In this document: in pieces, positions 20,755-30,293 of the stretch | Layout: the number at the start of each line of letters is the position of its first letter | How positions within the stretch are numbered: position 1 is the stretch's first letter | NCBI RefSeq assembly: GCF_001632745.1 | Contig: NZ_LQRT01000046.1 | Location: 62,001-126,000 of the forward strand | DNA length: 64,000 nt | Source of the DNA: Aquimarina aggregata | GTDB taxonomy: Bacteria > Bacteroidota > Bacteroidia > Flavobacteriales > Flavobacteriaceae | Reading direction: 5' to 3' | Translations under genes and position numbers: made by a program | The notes under the pieces: model-generated | What the model was told of the DNA's origin: nothing | Database searches by the model: none | Seen by the model: only the letters and a program-made list of their open reading frames with translations

Positions 20755-22959
20755 ATGCCTTTCACCGCAGAACAATTTGGAGTTTTAGCTGAAAAAACGT
20801 TACACTTTCTTCTAGTTTTAAAAAAAAATGGGAGAATAGTAGCTTGCAACAATAGATGCCATGTCTTATTCCCATTCACTAATTCTGAAATAAAAGGAAA
20901 ACGTATTACTGATTTTATCATTGATGATGATGTTCAAGTCTTTAATAATTCGATTTCAAGTTTAAGCGTTGAAAATTCAATAATTAGTGAATCCTTTAGT
21001 TTTGCCACCGAAAGAGACGGAGTATTAGCTCTAAAATTTGATTTAACATATCATAATGATCTAATTTATGCTGCTGGTATTGATACTACCGAGGAGTACA
21101 AAGAGCATAGAGCTTTACAAACACTTTCTAAATTAACCAAAACTGGAGCATGGTATTTTAATCCCAGAAATAAAGAAATGTTCTGGTCTAAAGGATGTTA
21201 TTTGGTTAAAGATTTAGATCCTGATACCCCTATGACACGTGATTTAGGTGCTAGTTTTTATCCCGAAGCTTCTCGCCCGAGAGTAGAAAGTTATCTAGAT
21301 AACCTTATAAAAAGTAAGAAACCATATACTTATACTGAAAAAATTATTACAGCAAAAGGAAATCTAAAATGGGTTAAAGTAGTAGCACAGCCTATAATTT
21401 ATAGAAATGAAGTTGTATATGTTAATGGTACTATTGCAGATGTAACTGATCGCTATAATTATATCGAAAAACTGAAATATAGTGAGGAAACAAAAAACTT
21501 AGCATTAAAAGGAATTCAATCTGGGCTCTTTGACTACCTTATTGATAGAAATGAAGTATTTTATAGTCTGGATTTCAAAAACATGTTAGGGTTACCATTA
21601 GATCAAGATGTTGTGTCCGAGGAGGATTTTCAGGATATGATACATCCCGATGATAGAGAAAAAGCCCATCAGAGGCATATTGACAACCTTCTTGAAGAAA
21701 GTAATCATTACTATAATCACTACCGTCTTATAAACAACGCCGGTGAATATCGCTATTATGAAGTACATGGATACCAGAGAAAAAATGAAAAAGGAGAGAC
21801 CATTCGAATGATCGGAAACCTTATAGATGTACATCAAAAAAAGATAAATATAAAAACAATAGCAGAAAGTAAAAACAGATTACAAGCCATTGTAAACAAC
21901 GGTTTTGCTTATACCGTTTTATTAGATACTAAAGGCAAAATTTTAATGACCGATAAAAAGTTATTAAAAATCATTAAAAGAGATTTTAATATCGACCCAA
22001 ATATTACACCGTCTCTTTTTTATGATGTAGTTCCTTTAAACTTCAGAACATCATTTAAACACGCTTTTAATGAGGCTGTAAAAGGCAACACGACTATAAA
22101 GGAATTTGAGCGTATAACACACAAAGGTAACGTGCAATGGTTAGAATCAAAATATACACCTGTTTTTGATAATGAGTATAAAATAAATTCTATTCTAATT
22201 AGTTTTTTAGATATTACTGAACAAAAACTTGCAGAACAGACCATAAAAGAAGCACATATTAAAGAACAAGAACTAAGTAATTTAAAATCAAATATTCTTT
22301 CGAATTTTAGTCATGAGATACGCACACCCTTAAATGGTATTATGACAATCGCTAAATTATTGCTTCAAGGAAATGATCTTGATGATAAAGATAAGCTACT
22401 TGAATATCTAGAAGAAAGCAAAGATCGATTATTAGACACCATGGATAAATTATCCAATTTTAGTGAAATTGATGCTATAAATGATAATTTAATTTTCGAA
22501 GAACTCGATATAAATTATATTGTAGAAACCTCTTTTAGAGAATATAAACATATGGCGGAGGCTAAGAAGTTGAAGTATGAACTCGAACTAGATGAAAGCT
22601 GCCCTCAATCTAATATTGATAAAAATTTATTCAGACCTGCTCTTAATAATATCATACACAATGCCATAAAGTATACTGAAAAAGGTACTGTCACGGTAAA
22701 AATAAAATCTGATAATTCCGAAAAAAAAATATATATTTATATAAAAGATACTGGAATCGGTATCGACAAAACAAGTTTTGAAAAAATATTTGATCCCTTA
22801 ACACAAGAAAGTATAGGGCTAAGTCGAAAATACGAAGGAACTGGTATTGGGCTTAGTTTATCAAAAAGATACATTACTATGTTAGGAGGAGAAATAAAGT
22901 TAAAAAGTACACTAGGTAAAGGTACAAAGTTCAAAATTATAATTCCTAGATGCCTATGA
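20755..22959 (+). CDS. Cytosolic PAS-domain sensor histidine kinase
   Basis: 734 residues, no membrane segment. Four PAS/PAC-like modules can be traced at ~8-115, 120-240, 245-365 and 372-492, each ending in a PAC-like strand (AAGIDTTEEY, VNGTIADVTDR, MIGNLIDVHQ, LISFLDITEQ). The HisKA domain has His520 in NFSHEIRTPLNG. The ATPase domain has NNIIHNAIKYTEKG (N box), DTGIGI (G1) and YEGTGIGLSLSKRY (G2). Its stop overlaps the start of a receiver gene (ATGA), so it looks like a hybrid kinase split in two. A 236-bp gap separates it from the LytTR gene; I see no terminator or clear promoter there. Confidence 0.88.
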   Translation: MPFTAEQFGVLAEKTLHFLLVLKKNGRIVACNNRCHVLFPFTNSEIKGKRITDFIIDDDVQVFNNSISSLSVENSIISESFSFATERDGVLALKFDLTYHNDLIYAAGIDTTEEYKEHRALQTLSKLTKTGAWYFNPRNKEMFWSKGCYLVKDLDPDTPMTRDLGASFYPEASRPRVESYLDNLIKSKKPYTYTEKIITAKGNLKWVKVVAQPIIYRNEVVYVNGTIADVTDRYNYIEKLKYSEETKNLALKGIQSGLFDYLIDRNEVFYSLDFKNMLGLPLDQDVVSEEDFQDMIHPDDREKAHQRHIDNLLEESNHYYNHYRLINNAGEYRYYEVHGYQRKNEKGETIRMIGNLIDVHQKKINIKTIAESKNRLQAIVNNGFAYTVLLDTKGKILMTDKKLLKIIKRDFNIDPNITPSLFYDVVPLNFRTSFKHAFNEAVKGNTTIKEFERITHKGNVQWLESKYTPVFDNEYKINSILISFLDITEQKLAEQTIKEAHIKEQELSNLKSNILSNFSHEIRTPLNGIMTIAKLLLQGNDLDDKDKLLEYLEESKDRLLDTMDKLSNFSEIDAINDNLIFEELDINYIVETSFREYKHMAEAKKLKYELELDESCPQSNIDKNLFRPALNNIIHNAIKYTEKGTVTVKIKSDNSEKKIYIYIKDTGIGIDKTSFEKIFDPLTQESIGLSRKYEGTGIGLSLSKRYITMLGGEIKLKSTLGKGTKFKIIIPRCL

Positions 22960-23330
22960 ATATTCTTTACGTTGAAGATAACAAGATAAATGCGATGGTT
23001 ATGGATAAAATGTTATCCAGAAATGACTCTAATGTGATTATTGCTGAAAATGGATCACAAGCACTTAAAGTAGTAAAAGAAAAAGAAAAGGAACTTGATC
23101 TAATTCTTGTAGATATTAATTTAGGTTTAAACCAAATGGATGGTTGTGAACTACTTCAACGATTTAGGAAATTAGAAATGTTAAAAGGTATACCAGTATT
23201 TGCCGTTACAGCATATGCCATGCCAGGAGATAAGCAACGTTTTATCAATATTGGTTTTGACAATTACTTTTCTAAACCTGTGAATTTTGAAGAATTAATA
23301 TCGGTAATTTCTACAATAGGAGTTAGCTAA
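22956..23330 (+). CDS. Single-domain response regulator (CheY-like receiver)
   Basis: 124 residues from ATG 22956, which overlaps the kinase TGA as ATGA; an ATG two codons upstream (22950) is the alternative. It is a stand-alone receiver: acidic pair in LYVEDNK, phospho-acceptor Asp53 in LILVDINLG, conserved Thr/Ala in FAVTAYAMPGD, and Lys in YFSKPVN. No output domain. It resembles the receivers fused to hybrid kinases, so it is probably the cognate phosphate acceptor of the PAS kinase, passing to an unidentified output. Confidence 0.88.
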   Translation: MNILYVEDNKINAMVMDKMLSRNDSNVIIAENGSQALKVVKEKEKELDLILVDINLGLNQMDGCELLQRFRKLEMLKGIPVFAVTAYAMPGDKQRFINIGFDNYFSKPVNFEELISVISTIGVS

Positions 23331-23372
23331 AAACAAATGATTTCTTAAAATTCAATACATAGTTATTACCAA

Positions 23373-24482
23373 TTATCTAATCTGAAGAAACTTTATACCC
23401 AATTGTTTCTCTAATTCTCTAATCACTTTAATTTCTGGTTTGGTAATAAGCGCCAGTGATATACCGGTTTTTCCTGCCCTAGCTGTTCTACCACTTCTGT
23501 GCGTATAATATTCAATTTGATCAGGAAGTTGATAATGAATAACAAAACTAAGATTAGCGACATCGATACCTCTAGCGGCAACATCGGTTGATACTAATAA
23601 TTGTAAGGTTTTGTTTCTGAATGCTCTCATTACCTTATCTCGTTCTTTTTGAGTCATTTCTCCTTCCAAAAGCCCAACATCATAATTTTTTGCTTTCAAT
23701 TGCTTAGAAAGTGTTCTGGCTGCGGCCTTTGTTTTGGTAAAAACAATCCCTCTACCCCCTTTTTCACTCTTTAGAAAATAAGTTAATGTATCTAGTTTAT
23801 TTACTTCTTCTCCAACTACAAATTGATGATTGATACCTTTATTTACAGCGTCGCTTTTATCTATGCTAACCCGAAGTGCATGTTGATTTACATATGTATT
23901 TATAATTTCATCTAAAGAAGAAGGTATTGTTGCCGAGAAAAGCCAAACGTTTCTGCGACCTTTTGTTTTACTTAGAATAGTAGTTAGATCTTTTTTAAAA
24001 CCCATACTTAGCATTTCATCTGCTTCGTCAAGTACAATTGTCTTTATATTAGAGATATCAACAACTTTTCTTTCAATAAGATCAATTAATCTACCTGGAG
24101 TAGCTACGATAATTTGAGTAGGTCGACTTAATCTAGAAATTTGTTTCTCTATTTTTTCACCTCCATAAACAGATTCTGTAAAGATTTTATCTGTATACTT
24201 TGTAAATTTAAATAGTTGTTTAGCTATTTGTTGACCAAGTTCTCTCGTAGGTGCTAAAATTAAAGCTTGCGTATGGTTTTTTTGAGCATCTATCTGGGAC
24301 AATAAAGGAATTCCAAAAGCTGCAGTTTTTCCTGTGCCCGTTTGTGCTTTACCTACAAAATCTGTTTGGTTTTTTAAAAGCAGTGGTATAGCTTGTTCCT
24401 GTATTTTTGTTGGAACAGCAATTCCCATTTCCAAAAGTCCTTTGTTAAGTTCATCGGATACTCCTAACTCCTTAAATGTCAT
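23373..24482 (-). CDS. DEAD-box ATP-dependent RNA helicase
   Basis: 369 residues. All core motifs are present: Q motif region (GIAVPTKIQEQAIP), AQTGTGKT (I), PTRELGQQ (Ia), TPGRLIDL (Ib), DEAD (II), SAT (III), GIVFTKTK (IV), STDVAARGIDV (V) and HRSGRTARAG (VI). The protein ends about 30 residues after motif VI, so it lacks the basic or RNA-binding C-terminal extension of RhlE/DbpA/CshA proteins and is near the minimal core. It probably remodels RNA or ribosome-assembly intermediates. Specific orthology is not clear. Confidence 0.9.
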   Translation of the reverse strand: MTFKELGVSDELNKGLLEMGIAVPTKIQEQAIPLLLKNQTDFVGKAQTGTGKTAAFGIPLLSQIDAQKNHTQALILAPTRELGQQIAKQLFKFTKYTDKIFTESVYGGEKIEKQISRLSRPTQIIVATPGRLIDLIERKVVDISNIKTIVLDEADEMLSMGFKKDLTTILSKTKGRRNVWLFSATIPSSLDEIINTYVNQHALRVSIDKSDAVNKGINHQFVVGEEVNKLDTLTYFLKSEKGGRGIVFTKTKAAARTLSKQLKAKNYDVGLLEGEMTQKERDKVMRAFRNKTLQLLVSTDVAARGIDVANLSFVIHYQLPDQIEYYTHRSGRTARAGKTGISLALITKPEIKVIRELEKQLGIKFLQIR

Positions 24483-24501
24483 AGCCTCTTAATTTAGGCT
24501 G

Positions 24502-24531
24502 CAAAAATAATCGAATATATTTACAACTCAA
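24502..24531 (-). promoter_or_regulatory. Bacteroidota-type promoter for the DEAD-box helicase
   Basis: Reading the minus strand, CTTG (TTG at 24531-24529), then 19 bases, then TATTTTTG (24509-24502), which matches the TTTG-N19-TAnnTTTG form. It lies about 20 bases upstream of the helicase ATG at 24482. Confidence 0.6.
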
Positions 24532-24560
24532 GAGAAATGATGAATTACTAAAAATAATTC

Positions 24561-24953
24561 TTAACAGGAAATACTCATGAAATATCCAAAAAATTGCTTT
24601 TTTGAAGTTAATCCTTTTTTATGAAAATGTAGATCGTTCATACAAAATCCTCCAGAGCAATTAAAATCTGTACTTTCTTCTGATGATATAATATCTATTA
24701 AGGTGACACCTTCTATATGATCAGAATGATCATGATCAAGTTTATATTTTACATCAAGAAACTCAGTCATGTAAGAAAAAACTTTCTTGTATGATGCTGT
24801 ATCATTTCCCAACGTAATAGTCTGAATGTCTACAATACTTTCGTTAACAGTTATGGGGTCTAAATCATTAACAATGATTGTTGATTGAGCATTACCAAAA
24901 TTGGCTATCAAAATGGTAAATAGTAAGATGGAGCAGTGTAATAGTTTAGTCAT
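24561..24953 (-). CDS. Small secreted protein of unknown function
   Basis: 130 residues. An N-terminal signal peptide (LLHCSILLFTILIANFGNAQ) should be cleaved after NAQ. The mature part of ~110 residues has no motif I recognise; three Cys lie near the C-terminus (FNCSGGFCM and the final Cys), so a disulfide is possible. It is preceded by 216 bp of AT-rich DNA in which I see no gene. Single-gene unit between the helicase and a DUF72 gene. Confidence 0.6.
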   Translation of the reverse strand: MTKLLHCSILLFTILIANFGNAQSTIIVNDLDPITVNESIVDIQTITLGNDTASYKKVFSYMTEFLDVKYKLDHDHSDHIEGVTLIDIISSEESTDFNCSGGFCMNDLHFHKKGLTSKKQFFGYFMSISC

Positions 24954-25169
24954 TTAGTTCAATTTTTAGGATTATGGGGGTTAATCTTAATTTGATTTCA
25001 AAGTACTACATTTATGTGCATTTAAACCGTATATAAAAATGTAATAATTCTAAATTCATCGGCAAAATACATAAATTGACGTTAAAAAGCAATTTTATAT
25101 CGTTTTTTAACACTTACACTATGTAAAACTGTTTTTTTTATACGTGAAAACCATAAAAACTCAAGAAAT

Positions 25170-26060
25170 CTAAAACAATGTAGGGTCATCTGTGGTATGA
25201 TTAGGTAAGCTAAGTCTTGTATTTAAATTTTTATTTAATTGTTCTATAAAATATTTAGATAATAATGGTGATTCTTTTTCGATATTCTGATGAACAAAAA
25301 AATGTATTTCGTTAATTCCTGCTTCTCTCCATGATTTCAATCTAATAATCCAATCATCAAGTCGTGTATAATCTGTTGGATGATTTGCTCCAACATATCT
25401 AACAAATGCCTCTCCATTAGTTAATCGCATATGCAGTAAATCTCTTCTTCCTGCTGTATCTGTAATTATATTAGCAACATTATGATCTTCTAAAAGACTA
25501 TACAGTTCGTTTGCAACTACACTATCATTAAACCAATCGGTATGTCTAAATTCAACTGAAAGGCGAATTTCTTTTGGCCATTTTTCAATAAACCTAACTA
25601 CCCTATCAAAATTTTTAGGCCCAAAATTGCCATGCATCTGTAAAAAAATGGTTCCAAGCTTTTCTTTAAGATGTATCGCACTTGCAAGATATTGATCCAC
25701 ATAAGGCTGGACATCCTCATTTAATCTCTTTAAATGAGAAATATTTTGAACAAGTTTAGGAAAAAACTTAAATCCCTCTGGAGTCTTATCATACCATTTT
25801 TTAAACTGGTCTTCGGGAAAAATTCTATAAAAAGTAGCATTAAGCTCAATACTATTAAATTGTCGAGAATAATATTCTAGTTCGTCTTTTGTACCTCTGG
25901 GATAAAACCCTTTTAGATCCTGACGATTCCATTTGGCACAACCTACTGATACTGATAGATTATCTTTAGAATTATTTTTTATTACGTCTAATGTGTCTTT
26001 ATGATCTTTTGGTAACAAAAAATCTATAGTCTCTGGATGTTCTACTTTGCCAAATTGCAT
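25170..26060 (-). CDS. DUF72 (YecE-like) family protein
   Basis: 296 residues. It matches DUF72, a TIM-barrel family of unknown activity: VGCAKWNRQDLKGFYPRG near the start, YSRQFNSIELNATFYRIFPEDQFKKW, FKFFPKLVQNISHLKRL, LGTIFLQMHGNFGPKNFDRV and the RLSVEFRHTDWF segment. A near-perfect -7 element (TATTTTTG, minus strand, 26099-26092) lies about 32 bases upstream of the ATG, but no TTG was found at the right distance. No pathway can be assigned. Confidence 0.85.
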   Translation of the reverse strand: MQFGKVEHPETIDFLLPKDHKDTLDVIKNNSKDNLSVSVGCAKWNRQDLKGFYPRGTKDELEYYSRQFNSIELNATFYRIFPEDQFKKWYDKTPEGFKFFPKLVQNISHLKRLNEDVQPYVDQYLASAIHLKEKLGTIFLQMHGNFGPKNFDRVVRFIEKWPKEIRLSVEFRHTDWFNDSVVANELYSLLEDHNVANIITDTAGRRDLLHMRLTNGEAFVRYVGANHPTDYTRLDDWIIRLKSWREAGINEIHFFVHQNIEKESPLLSKYFIEQLNKNLNTRLSLPNHTTDDPTLF

Positions 26061-26332
26061 ATATTAATATGAATTAATTTAGGATGAGTAACAAAAATAT
26101 CATTTGATTAGTAATAAGTAAAAAAAGTAAAAACTTTTTATTTCCTTATTTTTTTCATCGTTCTTTTAGAACTAACTTATTATTTACTTAATCTTAAACG
26201 AAAACAAAACGAATATATTTATTTAAAATGTAACCTTGCAACATTCATATTGTTTATAAGTCGTTTAAAACTCTAAGACACAAGGTCAATTTTGCGCTTA
26301 ACTATTAGTTAATTTTAGTAAACCTCTTTATT

Positions 26333-26737
26333 ATGGAAAACAGGGAATCAAATTTATTGGCAATACGTCCAAAGTTATTAAATGCAAGAGTTTCTGAAAA
26401 CATGTCAAATGATGAACAATTTCAGAATAAAACAATCAGACCAATAGTTAAACTTCAAGGTGATCTTTTTATTGAAGTATTTAAAAATTATATCAAGAAA
26501 AGAAAGAATACTTTTTACGAGTTATCTCTTGAAAAAAGAATGAATTTTATTGAAAATGCCGTTCAAAAGGACATGAAATTTAGAAATAGTCTTAAAGGGA
26601 TGATCATTGGCCAATTTACGGTAGAAGAATACCTGCAGTATACGCAAAACTCTTCTGCATTAAATAAGCGTATGATGAGTATCGTAAAAGAGCGATTACA
26701 GGATAACGTACAACTATTGGAATATAAAGTTGCCTAA
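26333..26737 (+). CDS. Conserved hypothetical protein, 134 aa
   Basis: A soluble, basic, mostly helical protein without signal peptide or recognised motif. The C-terminal half (MNFIENAVQKDMKFRNSLKGMIIGQFTVEEYLQY) suggests a compact helical domain. It stands alone with a terminator directly downstream at 26743. The 272-bp stretch before it holds no gene; it contains an AT-rich hairpin around 26109-26150 followed by a T run, which might be a weak terminator. Confidence 0.65.
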   Translation: MENRESNLLAIRPKLLNARVSENMSNDEQFQNKTIRPIVKLQGDLFIEVFKNYIKKRKNTFYELSLEKRMNFIENAVQKDMKFRNSLKGMIIGQFTVEEYLQYTQNSSALNKRMMSIVKERLQDNVQLLEYKVA

Positions 26738-26742
26738 TAAAC

Positions 26743-26776
26743 TAAAAAAGGAGCTGTTGTTTACAGCTCCTTTTTT
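26743..26776. terminator. Bidirectional intrinsic terminator
   Basis: The hairpin AAAAAAGGAGCTGT / ACAGCTCCTTTTTT, with loop TGTTT, sits between the plus-strand 134-aa gene and the minus-strand purC gene. A/T runs on both sides let it work for both. Confidence 0.9.
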
Positions 26777-26799
26777 AGTTTATTTACTATCGTTTTTAA

Positions 26800-27750
26800 T
26801 TATTCAGTTTCTAAATAATTTAAAACATTTTTTTCTATTCGTTCTTCTACGTTAGAAACATCTGCTTTTACAAAAGTAGTTCCCGCAATGTTCTCGTACA
26901 GTTCTATATATCGTTCAGAAACTGAATTTATATATTCGTCTGTCATTTCTGGAATTTTTTGTCCTTCTTTTCCTTGAAAATCATTACTAATAAGCCATTG
27001 TCTTACAAATTCTTTAGACAATTGTTTTTGAGCTACTTTTTGTTGTTGTCGTTCTTCATAACCTTCTATATAAAAATAACGAGAAGAGTCAGGAGTATGA
27101 ATTTCATCTATCAAAACAATTTTTCCTTCTTTTGTTTTTCCAAATTCGTACTTGGTATCTACCAAAATAAGACCTTGTTTTTCAGCAATTTCTGTTCCTC
27201 TTTGAAACAATTTTCTCGTATACTCTTCAAGTACTACATAATCCTCTTTTGACACGATATTTTGAGATAAAATTTCTTCTCTAGAAATATCTTCGTCATG
27301 TTCTCCATTCTCGGCTTTGGTAGATGGCGTGATTATAGGTTCGGGAAATTTGTCATTCTCGATCAGGCCTTCTGCCATTGGCACACCACATAAAACTCGT
27401 TTTCCTGCTTTATACTCTCTAGCTGCATGACCAGAAAGGTAACCTCGAATAACCATTTCTACTTTAAATGGCTCGCAAAGATGTCCAACAGCTACATTAG
27501 GATCTGGAGTGGCAATCAACCAATTTGGCACCAAATCTTCTGTAGCCTTCATCATTTTGGTTGCTATTTGATTTAAAATTTGACCTTTAAAAGGAATTCC
27601 TCTGGGCATTACAACATCAAATGCAGATAAACGATCCGTCGCAATCATCACCAAAAGTTCATCATCTATATTATATACCTCTCTAACTTTTCCTTTGTAT
27701 ACCGATTTTTGTTTAGGAAAATTATAGTTTGTATCTACTATTGTATTCAT
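26800..27750 (-). CDS. purC: Phosphoribosylaminoimidazole-succinocarboxamide synthase
   Basis: 316 residues, the long form usual in Bacteroidota. SAICAR synthetase joins aspartate to CAIR with ATP in purine synthesis in the cytosol. Diagnostic segments are [39 protein letters not shown] (nucleotide binding), [40 protein letters not shown] and [31 protein letters not shown]. It is followed 55 bases later (upstream in the window order) by phoH on the same strand; co-transcription is possible. Confidence 0.95.
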   Translation of the reverse strand: MNTIVDTNYNFPKQKSVYKGKVREVYNIDDELLVMIATDRLSAFDVVMPRGIPFKGQILNQIATKMMKATEDLVPNWLIATPDPNVAVGHLCEPFKVEMVIRGYLSGHAAREYKAGKRVLCGVPMAEGLIENDKFPEPIITPSTKAENGEHDEDISREEILSQNIVSKEDYVVLEEYTRKLFQRGTEIAEKQGLILVDTKYEFGKTKEGKIVLIDEIHTPDSSRYFYIEGYEERQQQKVAQKQLSKEFVRQWLISNDFQGKEGQKIPEMTDEYINSVSERYIELYENIAGTTFVKADVSNVEERIEKNVLNYLETE

Positions 27751-27805
27751 TACTTAATTTCTAAGTGTATTTAAAATCTCTTGTATTAGCTAATACCAGA
27801 ATAGG

Positions 27806-28762
27806 TTATCCATTTCTATTTTCAATTTCTTTGTAGGCAGCAATTACTTTTTTAACCAATTTATGGCGAATTACATCTTTATCATCCAAATAAATAATAC
27901 CTATACCTTGTATGTTTTTAAGTACCAATAATGCTTCTTTTAATCCAGATGTTACTCTTCTGGGTAAATCTATTTGTCCAGGATCACCAGTAATGATAAA
28001 CTTTGCATTTTTACCCATTCTTGTTAAAAACATTTTCATTTGGGCATGAGTAGTATTCTGTGCTTCATCAAGAATTACAAAAGCGTTATCTAGAGTTCTA
28101 CCCCTCATAAAAGCCATTGGGGCGATCTGAATAACCCCTTTTTCTATAAAACTGTCTAATTTTTCATTAGGAATCATATCTCTTAATGCATCGTACAATG
28201 GTTGCATATACGGATCTAATTTTTCTTTTAAATCCCCCGGTAAAAACCCAAGATTTTCTCCTGCTTCTACTGCAGGTCTTGTAAGAATAATACGTCTAAC
28301 TTGTTTTTCTTTTAGCGCTTTTACTGCTAGAGCAACTCCTGTATAGGTTTTCCCTGTACCGGCAGGACCAATCGCAAAAACCATATCATTTTTATTCGAA
28401 GACTCTACCAGTTTTCTCTGATTTGCAGTTTGTGCTTTAATCAGCTTGCCTCCTACTCCATGTAATAAAGTTTCTCCGCTTACTGCAGATGTTTCATAAT
28501 CTGCTTTGCTCTCACTAGTAAGTACTCGTTCGATGACATTTTCGTCTAATTTATTATACTTCGCAAAATGTTCAAGAAGCATATTAAGACGAAGATCAAA
28601 CTCCTCGAGCATGTCTTCATCTCCATAAACTTTCATTTTACTACCTCGTGCTACTATTTTAAGCTTCGGAAAGTATTTCTTTAATAATTGAATATTGCTA
28701 TTCTGAAGTCCGAAAAACTCTCTCGGATTAATCTCTGTAAGTTCAATAATGAGTTCGTTCAA
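27806..28762 (-). CDS. phoH: PhoH-family ATPase, TTG start
   Basis: 318 residues. The N-terminal region (MNELIIELTEINPREFFG) is followed by an RNA-binding-like stretch and the PhoH ATPase core with Walker A GPAGTGKT and Walker B FVILDEAQN, plus ITGDPGQIDLP. The only start that keeps the conserved N-terminus is TTG at 28762; no ATG occurs until well into the protein. PhoH proteins are linked to RNA metabolism, often near ybeY in other bacteria, though ybeY is not seen here. Confidence 0.9.
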   Translation of the reverse strand: MNELIIELTEINPREFFGLQNSNIQLLKKYFPKLKIVARGSKMKVYGDEDMLEEFDLRLNMLLEHFAKYNKLDENVIERVLTSESKADYETSAVSGETLLHGVGGKLIKAQTANQRKLVESSNKNDMVFAIGPAGTGKTYTGVALAVKALKEKQVRRIILTRPAVEAGENLGFLPGDLKEKLDPYMQPLYDALRDMIPNEKLDSFIEKGVIQIAPMAFMRGRTLDNAFVILDEAQNTTHAQMKMFLTRMGKNAKFIITGDPGQIDLPRRVTSGLKEALLVLKNIQGIGIIYLDDKDVIRHKLVKKVIAAYKEIENRNG

Positions 28763-29029
28763 AAGCTATACGAATTTTAGTATGAATTGTTTTTTGGATT
28801 GATTAAGTTTGCTAAAGTTATTTTAGATTTTTTCTAAGGGAAAACAAAATGAAAATTTAAAATAGATCAAACAAATATTGATGATCGTAATACGGTGTAT
28901 ATCAAAACATGTGAAATACTAAAGTATTATACTTCATTTTGAAGTCAAAAGAAAAACTCGAAATAACCTCATAACAAATTTACATATTTTTAAGCGCTTA
29001 CAATCAAAAGATATTAACAATTATTGTAC

Positions 29030-29860
29030 ATGCCAATAATCACATTAACTACAGATTTTGGAATCAAAGATCATTTTGTGTCTGCGGTTAAAGGAGCTAT
29101 ATATACAGAGCTACCAGAAGCAAAAGTTGTTGACATATCGCATGAGGTCTCTCCTTTTCATATAACAGAGGCTGCATATATTATACAAAACGCTTACAAA
29201 AGCTTTCCTAAAGGTAGTATTCATATTGTTGGCATCGACAGTGAACTTAATCCTGAAAACAAACATATTGCCGTAAAATTAGATGATCATTATTTTATTT
29301 GCGCAAATAATGGATTAATATGTCTAATTACATCAGAGTTTAATCCTGAAAAAATTGTAGAAATTAATATTCATGATGCTATTGTATCTAATTTTCCAGT
29401 AATGGATGTTTTTGTCGCTGTAGCATGCCATATTGCTCGCGGAGGCACTTTAGAAGTGATTGGTAAAACTATATCAGAGATAAAAACTATCAAAGGCATG
29501 ACTCCTATCGTTAATGTCGGTGATAAACAAATAGTAGGCAGCATCATTTATATAGATAACTATGGAAACTTGGTTACCAATATCACTCAAAAATTATTTG
29601 ACGAAGTTGGTAAAGGACGTAAATTTAAAATAACTGCACGAACCGCTGTTTTTCAAAATGTTTATAAAAGATATAGTGACGCTATTAATTTTGATATCGA
29701 AAAAAGTAAACGAGAAGAAGATGGTAAAAAATTAGCCATTTTTAATTCATCTGGCTATTTAGAATTAGCGATTTATAAAAGTAATCCTAAAACTGTTGGA
29801 GGTGCGTCTAGCCTTTTTGGATTATACTATAGAGATACGGTAAGTGTTAATTTTGAATAA
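29030..29860 (+). CDS. SAM hydrolase / SAM-hydroxide adenosyltransferase family protein
   Basis: 276 residues from ATG 29030; a TTG two codons earlier is unlikely. It matches the DUF62/S-adenosyl-L-methionine hydroxide adenosyltransferase family: IITLTTDFGIKDHFVSAVKGAI at the start, VDISHEVSPFHITEAAYI, GSIHIVGIDSELNP, and a C-terminal barrel beginning YIDNYGNLVTNI. Members convert SAM plus water or hydroxide to adenosine and methionine. Upstream, 28763-29029 is gene-free; it contains the perfect palindrome TAAGCGCTTA at 28991-29000, which may be an operator or chance. Confidence 0.9.
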   Translation: MPIITLTTDFGIKDHFVSAVKGAIYTELPEAKVVDISHEVSPFHITEAAYIIQNAYKSFPKGSIHIVGIDSELNPENKHIAVKLDDHYFICANNGLICLITSEFNPEKIVEINIHDAIVSNFPVMDVFVAVACHIARGGTLEVIGKTISEIKTIKGMTPIVNVGDKQIVGSIIYIDNYGNLVTNITQKLFDEVGKGRKFKITARTAVFQNVYKRYSDAINFDIEKSKREEDGKKLAIFNSSGYLELAIYKSNPKTVGGASSLFGLYYRDTVSVNFE

Positions 29861-29928
29861 ATACCCATTGTTGTTTATCTATATAAAATCCTAAAACTTT
29901 GTAGCTTTGTTATTTTGAAATCTACCAT

Positions 29929-30213
29929 ATGATTATACGAATTGTAAAAATGGGATTTGTTCCTGAAGAAATAGATAATTTCTTAGAAATTTTCGAAGAA
30001 AATAAAAATAAAATTAGAAATTTTGATGGTTGTCATCATGTCGAATTAATACGAGATGTAGAACAATCCAATCAATTTTTCACATATAGTCATTGGGAAT
30101 CGAAAGAACACCTCAATAACTACAGAAACTCTACGTTATTTAAAGGTGTTTGGGCAAATACTAAAAATAAATTTAATCAAAAACCCGAAGCTTGGAGTAC
30201 AAAAAAGGTTTAG
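29929..30213 (+). CDS. ABM-like (antibiotic biosynthesis monooxygenase) small protein
   Basis: 94 residues with the ferredoxin-like dimeric alpha-beta barrel pattern: MIIRIVKMGFVPEEIDNFLEIFEENK, FDGCHHVELIRDVEQSNQFFTYSHWESKEHLNNYR, then STLFKGVW. Small ABM proteins may be oxygenases or heme-binding; the activity is unknown. A -7 element TAGCTTTG lies at 29902-29909, about 20 bases before the ATG. Upstream of the gldFG fusion. Confidence 0.8.
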   Translation: MIIRIVKMGFVPEEIDNFLEIFEENKNKIRNFDGCHHVELIRDVEQSNQFFTYSHWESKEHLNNYRNSTLFKGVWANTKNKFNQKPEAWSTKKV

Positions 30214-30293
30214 GTTTACATGTCTATAATTTTAATAGTGCCATTAGATTTTGATCATTGCTTAAAAAACGAATTATAATACCTTAAAAATAC

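Noticed and set aside
26109-26150. Terminator-like AT-only hairpin upstream of the 134-aa gene
   Set aside because: The stem is almost pure A-T (AAAAAGT/ACTTTTT) and no gene ends there, so function is doubtful.
28991-29000. Palindrome TAAGCGCTTA upstream of the SAM hydrolase gene
   Set aside because: A single 10-bp palindrome with no second copy in the region; too weak to call an operator.
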